A DNA stretch of 33,489 bases, taken from Alphaproteobacteria bacterium. Its GTDB lineage: Bacteria > Pseudomonadota > Alphaproteobacteria > Micavibrionales > UBA2020. Positions 28,573 to 33,489 of this stretch are shown in pieces. A model generated the notes under the pieces. That model had not been told where the DNA came from, searched no databases, and saw only the letters and a program-made list of their open reading frames with translations. How positions within the stretch are numbered: the stretch's first letter is position 1; each line of letters opens with the position of its first letter. The translations under genes were made by a program, and so were the position numbers. Location: positions 1 through 33,489 of the forward strand of contig JAPPOU010000059.1 in assembly GCA_028817795.1 (NCBI GenBank), written 5' to 3'.

Positions 28573-29396
28573 TATTTGTCGGCTCGCAAAATCTCATACA
28601 TCACCACCCCCGCCGACACGCCGAGGTTGAGAGATTCGACTGCGCCTGTCATGGGGATTTTGATGAGTGTGTCACACACGGCTACGGCTTCCGATGACAG
28701 GCCTGATTGTTCACTGCCCATCATAATAATCAAGGGCGCATCGTATGAAACGGTGCGATAATCCACAGCCCCCTCCAGATGCGTGCCGTAAATTTTTCCC
28801 TGCCATTTTTTCAGATCATTCGCTGTTGCGCGTATAAGCGGTACACGGGCCAATGACCCAACCGTTGCACGCACAACCTCTGGCGACCACGGATCACAGG
28901 TTTGGCCCAGCAGGATAACGCCAGCCATACCCGTTGCCTCTGCCGTGCGGATCACCGTGCCCAGATTGCCAGGGTCGCGTACACCTTCAAGCGCAATGTA
29001 AACCTCACCCGTTTGCGGCATATCGTGCCAGCGGGGCTTGAATACACCCAGAACGTCCTGTGCGTTATCGCGCCCGGTAATGCGTTGCATGATTTCGGGG
29101 GTGACTTGAAATTCACTGCCCCCTCTCCCCCCGGGAGAGGGCCGGGGAGAGGGTATGGCGTTGCTTTGCCCGCCGAGAGTCTCCCTCTCCCTCCCCGCTG
29201 TCGCGGGTCCCCTCCCTCTCCCGGAGGGAGAGGGAGTATAGAGAAGCGCATCACATTCCCATCCTGCCTCCAGCATCTCCCGCACTCTATCTTCGCCCTC
29301 GACAAAAAACAGGCCGTATTCATCACGGTACTTTTTTATCGCGAGTGACTTTATTTTTTTGACGATGGGGTTCGCGGGGCTGGTGATGTCCTTCAT
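28572..29396 (-). CDS. TrmH/SpoU-family RNA 2'-O-methyltransferase carrying an in-frame repeat-derived insertion
   Basis: SPANPIVKKIKSLAIKKYRDEYGLFFVEGEDRVREML...; VYIALEGVRDPGNLGTVIRTAEATGMAGVILLGQTCDPWSPEVVRATVGSLARVPL...LIIMMGSEQSGLS...IPMTGAVESLNLGVSAGVVMYEI. Confidence 0.95.
   Translation of the reverse strand: MKDITSPANPIVKKIKSLAIKKYRDEYGLFFVEGEDRVREMLEAGWECDALLYTPSPSGRGRGPATAGRERETLGGQSNAIPSPRPSPGGRGGSEFQVTPEIMQRITGRDNAQDVLGVFKPRWHDMPQTGEVYIALEGVRDPGNLGTVIRTAEATGMAGVILLGQTCDPWSPEVVRATVGSLARVPLIRATANDLKKWQGKIYGTHLEGAVDYRTVSYDAPLIIMMGSEQSGLSSEAVAVCDTLIKIPMTGAVESLNLGVSAGVVMYEILRADK
29118..29237. repeat. Palindromic repeat inserted within the TrmH-family coding region
   Basis: CCCCCTCTCCCCCCGGGAGAGGGCCGGGGAGAGGGTATGGCG ... 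CTCCCTCTCCCTCCCCGCTGTCGCGGGTCCCCTCCCTCTCCCGGAGGGAGAGGGAG; encodes TPSPSGRGRGPATAGRERETLGGQSNAIPSPRPSPGGRGG. Confidence 0.85.
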
Positions 29397-32008
29397 GCTG
29401 ATTTAGCCGTTTTCTCAGCGTTTTTGCCTGACGGCTTGACTTTCAATGTGAGAACACTGAGTGCCACTGTCGCCTCGACCGTATCGCCATCCACTGCCTT
29501 GCCTTCGATAATCAGGCTGGCCAGCGGATTTTGCAGGTCTTTCTGGATCACACGTTTCAGCGGCCTTGCGCCATAGGCGGGATCATACCCGGCGTCAGCA
29601 AGATACTGTCTGGCTTTATCATCCAGATCTAACGCAATATGGCGATCTGCCAAAATCTCGCGGAGGCCTTCTAGCTGAATATCAACAATATCAGTCATCA
29701 CTTCACGTGACAAACGCTTGAACAGCAATATTTCATCAATACGGTTCAAAAATTCAGGGCGGAAGGCTTTGCGCACAACCTCCATCACTTGGCCACGCAC
29801 TTTTTCGACATCTTCGCCTTCTTTTTGCTCGACCAGATGCTCCGCGCCCAAGTTTGACGTCATGATAAGAACAGTGTTTGAAAAATCAACCTTACGCCCC
29901 TGCCCGTCCGTTAAACGGCCATCATCAAACACCTGAAGGAGAACATTAAAGACATCTGGATGCGCTTTTTCGACTTCGTCGAACAGCACGACCTGATACG
30001 GCCTTCTCCGCACTGCCTCGGTCAACGCCCCACCCTCGTCATATCCCACATAACCGGGAGGCGCGCCGATCATACGGGCGACGGAATGTTTCTCCATGTA
30101 TTCCGACATATCAATGCGCAGCATCGCGCCTTCGTCATCGAACAAGAATTCGGCCAATGCTTTTGCAAGCTCGGTTTTACCGACACCAGTCGGACCAAGG
30201 AACAAGAACGTGCCAATCGGCTGGTTACGGCGCTGTAAGCCTGCCCGTGCACGGCGCACGGCATCGGCAACAGCGGAAACAGCCGTATCCTGCCCTACAA
30301 CACGCTGCTTGATGTGTTCTTCCATTTTCAACAGTCGATCGCGTTCACCCTGCATCATTTTGTCCACCGGAATACCCGTCCAGCGGCTGACAACGGCAGC
30401 GATATCTTCATCGCGCACTTCTTCGTTAATCATAGCGCTTTCACCCGCTTTGGCAGCGGTTTTCAGCTTTTCTTCCAGTCCCGGAATAACACCATAGGTT
30501 AGCTCGCCCGCACGCGTCCAGTCGCCGCCGCGCTGCGCCTGTTCCAGTTCGAAACGGGCTTTTTCCAGTTCTTCCTGTATTTTTTGGGCGGCGTGGAGTT
30601 TTTCCTTTTCCGCTTTCCACCTGGATGTCATTTCGGCGGATTGTTTTTCCAGCGTTTCCACTTCTTCATCCAGCTTTTCAAGGCGGTCTTGCGTGCCTTT
30701 GTCTTTTTCCTTTTTCATCGCCTCGCGCTCGATCTTCAACTGCACGATGCGGCGGTCAATTTCATCAATGTCTTCCGGCTTACTGTCGACCTCCATGCGC
30801 AGGCGGGATGATGCTTCATCGACAAGGTCAATCGCCTTATCAGGCAGGAAACGGTCGGTAATATAACGGTCAGACAATGTGGCCGCCGCGACAATAGCAC
30901 TGTCAGTAATACGCACACCATGGTGCATTTCGTATTTTTCCTTCAACCCGCGTAAAATAGATATCGTATCCGACACTGTCGGCTGCGATACGAACACAGG
31001 CTGGAAACGACGGGCCAGCGCGGCGTCTTTTTCAATGTGCTTCCTGTATTCATCCAGCGTGGTCGCGCCTACCATGTGCAGCTCACCCCGCGCCAGTGCA
31101 GGTTTCAGCATGTTTCCGGCATCCATTGCCCCATCGGCCTTACCAGCGCCAACCAACGTATGTAATTCATCAAGGAACAATACAATCTCGCCCGCTGCGC
31201 TGCGAATTTCCTCCAGCACGGCCTTTAAACGTTCCTCAAACTCTCCGCGAAATTTCGCGCCCGCGATCATCGCGCCAAGATCCAAAGACATCAGCCGTTT
31301 ATCCCGCAAGCTTTCCGGCACATCGCCGTTGACGATGCGCAGCGCCAGCCCTTCGATAATGGCGGTTTTACCAACGCCCGGCTCGCCAATTAAAACCGGG
31401 TTGTTTTTTGTGCGGCGGGAGAGGACCTGCACCGTGCGGCGGATTTCTTCATCCCTACCAATTACGGGGTCCAGCTTTCCTTTACGGGCCGCTTCGGTAA
31501 GATCACGCGCATATTTTTTTAAGGCGTCAAACTGGTCTTCAGATGACGCACTATCTGCCGTGCGGCCCTTGCGCATGGAATTAATCGCTTTGTTCAGCGC
31601 ATCCGCTGTCACGCCATGCACCTGTAAAATTTTACCTGCCTTGGACTGCGGCAAAACGGTAAAAGATTGCAAAAATCTTTCCAGCGTCACATAAGCATCG
31701 CCCGATTTCTGGGCCAATTGCCCCGCTTGGTCCAGCGCCTTGGCCACGTTGGATGACATATGCAGGCCGCCCGCGCCCGTTCCCTCCACCGACGGGACAC
31801 CCGCCAAAGCATCATCGGCATCGGCCATGACGTCATCGGGGTTTGCGCCGCAAGTGCGGACAAGGTTTGCAACGACATTGCTATCGTCTTGCAACAGGCA
31901 TTTTAACAGGTGCTCTGTCTTTAAAAACTGGTGATTATTCCTAAGCGCCAGCGTCTGCGCGGCCTGCATAACGGATTTACTGCGTTCCGTGAATTTTTCG
32001 AAGTCCAT
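29393..32008 (-). CDS. clpB: ATP-dependent chaperone ClpB
   Basis: [35 protein letters not shown]; Walker A motifs [15 protein letters not shown] and [56 protein letters not shown]. Track ORF start at 32047 is probably too early. Confidence 0.98.
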   Translation of the reverse strand: MDFEKFTERSKSVMQAAQTLALRNNHQFLKTEHLLKCLLQDDSNVVANLVRTCGANPDDVMADADDALAGVPSVEGTGAGGLHMSSNVAKALDQAGQLAQKSGDAYVTLERFLQSFTVLPQSKAGKILQVHGVTADALNKAINSMRKGRTADSASSEDQFDALKKYARDLTEAARKGKLDPVIGRDEEIRRTVQVLSRRTKNNPVLIGEPGVGKTAIIEGLALRIVNGDVPESLRDKRLMSLDLGAMIAGAKFRGEFEERLKAVLEEIRSAAGEIVLFLDELHTLVGAGKADGAMDAGNMLKPALARGELHMVGATTLDEYRKHIEKDAALARRFQPVFVSQPTVSDTISILRGLKEKYEMHHGVRITDSAIVAAATLSDRYITDRFLPDKAIDLVDEASSRLRMEVDSKPEDIDEIDRRIVQLKIEREAMKKEKDKGTQDRLEKLDEEVETLEKQSAEMTSRWKAEKEKLHAAQKIQEELEKARFELEQAQRGGDWTRAGELTYGVIPGLEEKLKTAAKAGESAMINEEVRDEDIAAVVSRWTGIPVDKMMQGERDRLLKMEEHIKQRVVGQDTAVSAVADAVRRARAGLQRRNQPIGTFLFLGPTGVGKTELAKALAEFLFDDEGAMLRIDMSEYMEKHSVARMIGAPPGYVGYDEGGALTEAVRRRPYQVVLFDEVEKAHPDVFNVLLQVFDDGRLTDGQGRKVDFSNTVLIMTSNLGAEHLVEQKEGEDVEKVRGQVMEVVRKAFRPEFLNRIDEILLFKRLSREVMTDIVDIQLEGLREILADRHIALDLDDKARQYLADAGYDPAYGARPLKRVIQKDLQNPLASLIIEGKAVDGDTVEATVALSVLTLKVKPSGKNAEKTAKSA

Positions 32009-32138
32009 TTCGGCCCCTCTCTCCCCAAAGACCCGCTCATGCGGCATCTTTCATTTTAACATGTTTTACACGGCCCCTAAAAGCGGCGACCTTGCATATC
32101 TCTTTGTACGCATATCGCGGACGTGCAGATCACTCCTG

Positions 32139-32531
32139 CTATTTGACCTTGAATGTTGAAAAATCAGGCGCCTTGTTCACCTGTGCGGGAACAGGCTTAT
32201 TATCCGGCTCTGGCTCAGGCGCGGCGCTGTTCCACATATGGTAACCCAGAATAAGGGCATAGACACAAGCACCGGTTTTCAACGCGCCAATCGAAAAGCG
32301 CTTTACGCGCTGACTGAATGGCGGCGGAAATGGGTTCACATAGCCGTTCGGCCCTGCAGGACGGTCATCTCCATTATCGCCTATGGTATTGAAGTAAAGG
32401 GCGCGTAACGGCGAGGCCACCATAACCTGCCCCAGCCTTTTCGTATGCCACGCCCAATCAAAGCCTTTTTTCTTTCCAGCTTCGTTAAATTGCTGCGGCA
32501 ATTGCCCTTTGCGGATGCTCCACATGCTCAC
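32139..32531 (-). CDS. Hypothetical single-TM protein
   Basis: 130-aa ORF; one hydrophobic segment (GALKTGACVYALILGYHMW) and a Pro/Glu-rich tail. Confidence 0.6.
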   Translation of the reverse strand: MSMWSIRKGQLPQQFNEAGKKKGFDWAWHTKRLGQVMVASPLRALYFNTIGDNGDDRPAGPNGYVNPFPPPFSQRVKRFSIGALKTGACVYALILGYHMWNSAAPEPEPDNKPVPAQVNKAPDFSTFKVK

Positions 32532-32578
32532 CTCTCCCTTATAGGATTATACACCAAGATATGAAAAAAATCAATCTA

Positions 32579-33250
32579 TCAGGGGGTGGGGCAGCTCCGG
32601 CGAACATAGGTCGGGTCTTTTATAAAGCTTTGTAAAATATAATCATTTTTTTCAGCGCCCGCTTGCCCTGTATAAAAATCGGCAATAATATCAGCCTGCT
32701 GCTCGGTATTGTAATCCAGCAAATCAAACCCACCCAAAGGATCATAGCTATAGGCAGTAGCATCAAGCCCCCTTTCTATGGTTTCAGGGCAGTTCTGTCC
32801 TTGCCAGACATGGCTCATTTCATGCAATGCTACAGCCATCAGAGGGTCGATATATGGTAGCGTAGAATAATCAGAGCGATAATGTTCATCTGACATTGTA
32901 ATCGTATTCCCATGTGTCGCGCCCTCTAGCGCGTGGAGAGGGAAATCACCCAAATAGCTCTGCAATCGCACCATCACGCTGGGCGGACGTATCCGCACGG
33001 CACCATAATCCACAGAATCCTTGAATACGGTCTGAAAATCCCGTTTTTCACCTTCAGTCAGGGGGCGGGATAAAGGGTAATGCGCACTTCCCAAAAAACC
33101 CGCAGCACTTACAGCCGCCAAAAATGAGGTTCGAAGAGCTTTAATGCGCCACGACGCATTTTTACCAAAAAAACGGTTACAAAACGCAGAAAAACCCTGT
33201 GGTTTTTCCTCACAGGCAGTGGCGTTTTTCTCTTTGTTTTCAATAGCCAT
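32579..33250 (-). CDS. Putative Zn-metallopeptidase-like protein (resembles 'vgr-related'/DUF4157-like proteins)
   Basis: SRPLTEGEKRDFQTVFKDSVDYGAVRIRPPSV...ITMSDEHYRSDY...MAVALHEMSHVWQGQ...YNTEQQADIIADFY; HExxH with a downstream EQQAD segment. Start could be 33271 or 33250. Confidence 0.65.
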   Translation of the reverse strand: MAIENKEKNATACEEKPQGFSAFCNRFFGKNASWRIKALRTSFLAAVSAAGFLGSAHYPLSRPLTEGEKRDFQTVFKDSVDYGAVRIRPPSVMVRLQSYLGDFPLHALEGATHGNTITMSDEHYRSDYSTLPYIDPLMAVALHEMSHVWQGQNCPETIERGLDATAYSYDPLGGFDLLDYNTEQQADIIADFYTGQAGAEKNDYILQSFIKDPTYVRRSCPTP

Positions 33251-33320
33251 ACAGAATCTCATCACCTTCAATGAGAGTATAGCTTACCTTAATTAATACG
33301 GAAAATCAAGCCTTTAAAAA

Positions 33321-33489
33321 CTATACAGCTTCACCGGCACGCTGTCGTCCACGCCCACGGGAAGAGGACCGCCCTTCGCTCTCCTTGGCAGGTGGCTGTT
33401 CAGACTTCTCTTCTGGTGCTGCAGCTTCGTTATTACGGCGCTTTTTATCCCCCACCAAAAAGCCCTGATCGAGATCATCCAGTACAGGC
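33321..33489 (-). CDS. C-terminal fragment of an unidentified protein (5' end off the window)
   Basis: Hand translation: PVLDDLDQGFLVGDKKRRNNEAAAPEEKSEQPPAKESEGRSSSRGRGRQRAGEAV-stop (TAG at 33323-33321); low-complexity charged tail. Confidence 0.6.
   Translation of the reverse strand, partial: PVLDDLDQGFLVGDKKRRNNEAAAPEEKSEQPPAKESEGRSSSRGRGRQRAGEAV

Noticed and set aside
28503-28697. 64-aa ORF MVPHERYFGEKAPSPCPLPKGEG...
   Set aside because: Conceptual translation of the palindromic repeat element plus trmH antisense; not a gene, though useful for recognising the repeat.
30879-31694. 271-aa plus-strand ORF
   Set aside because: Antisense shadow of clpB; no plausible protein signature.

Overview
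This is a gene-dense window with the gene content of an alphaproteobacterium. The housekeeping backbone is a pyruvate dehydrogenase cluster (E1-alpha, E1-beta with an N-terminal lipoyl domain, E2), an ftsB-like gene, kdsA, coaBC, eno, recQ plus a HIT protein, class II DAHP synthase, gltX, an RluA-type pseudouridine synthase, a TrmH/SpoU methyltransferase and clpB. Less ordinary genes sit between these. They include an ankyrin-repeat protein overlapping a MICAL-like FAD monooxygenase, a tandem pair of paralogous coiled-coil/glycine-rich membrane proteins, a LysR regulator divergent from a DOPA 4,5-dioxygenase-like protein, a four-gene putative metal operon (MerT-like, HMA/MerP-like, putative outer-membrane barrel, Cys/Met/His-rich periplasmic protein), and a protein whose C-terminus looks like a diversity-generating-retroelement variable region. 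A family of GC-rich palindromic repeats clusters at 28.4-32.05 kb. One copy is inserted in frame inside the TrmH gene, one supplies the C-terminus of RluA, and a remnant lies at the clpB ribosome-binding site. No tRNA, rRNA, CRISPR array, transposase or reverse transcriptase was recognised. All calls come from reading the sequence and the supplied translations; no database search was run.
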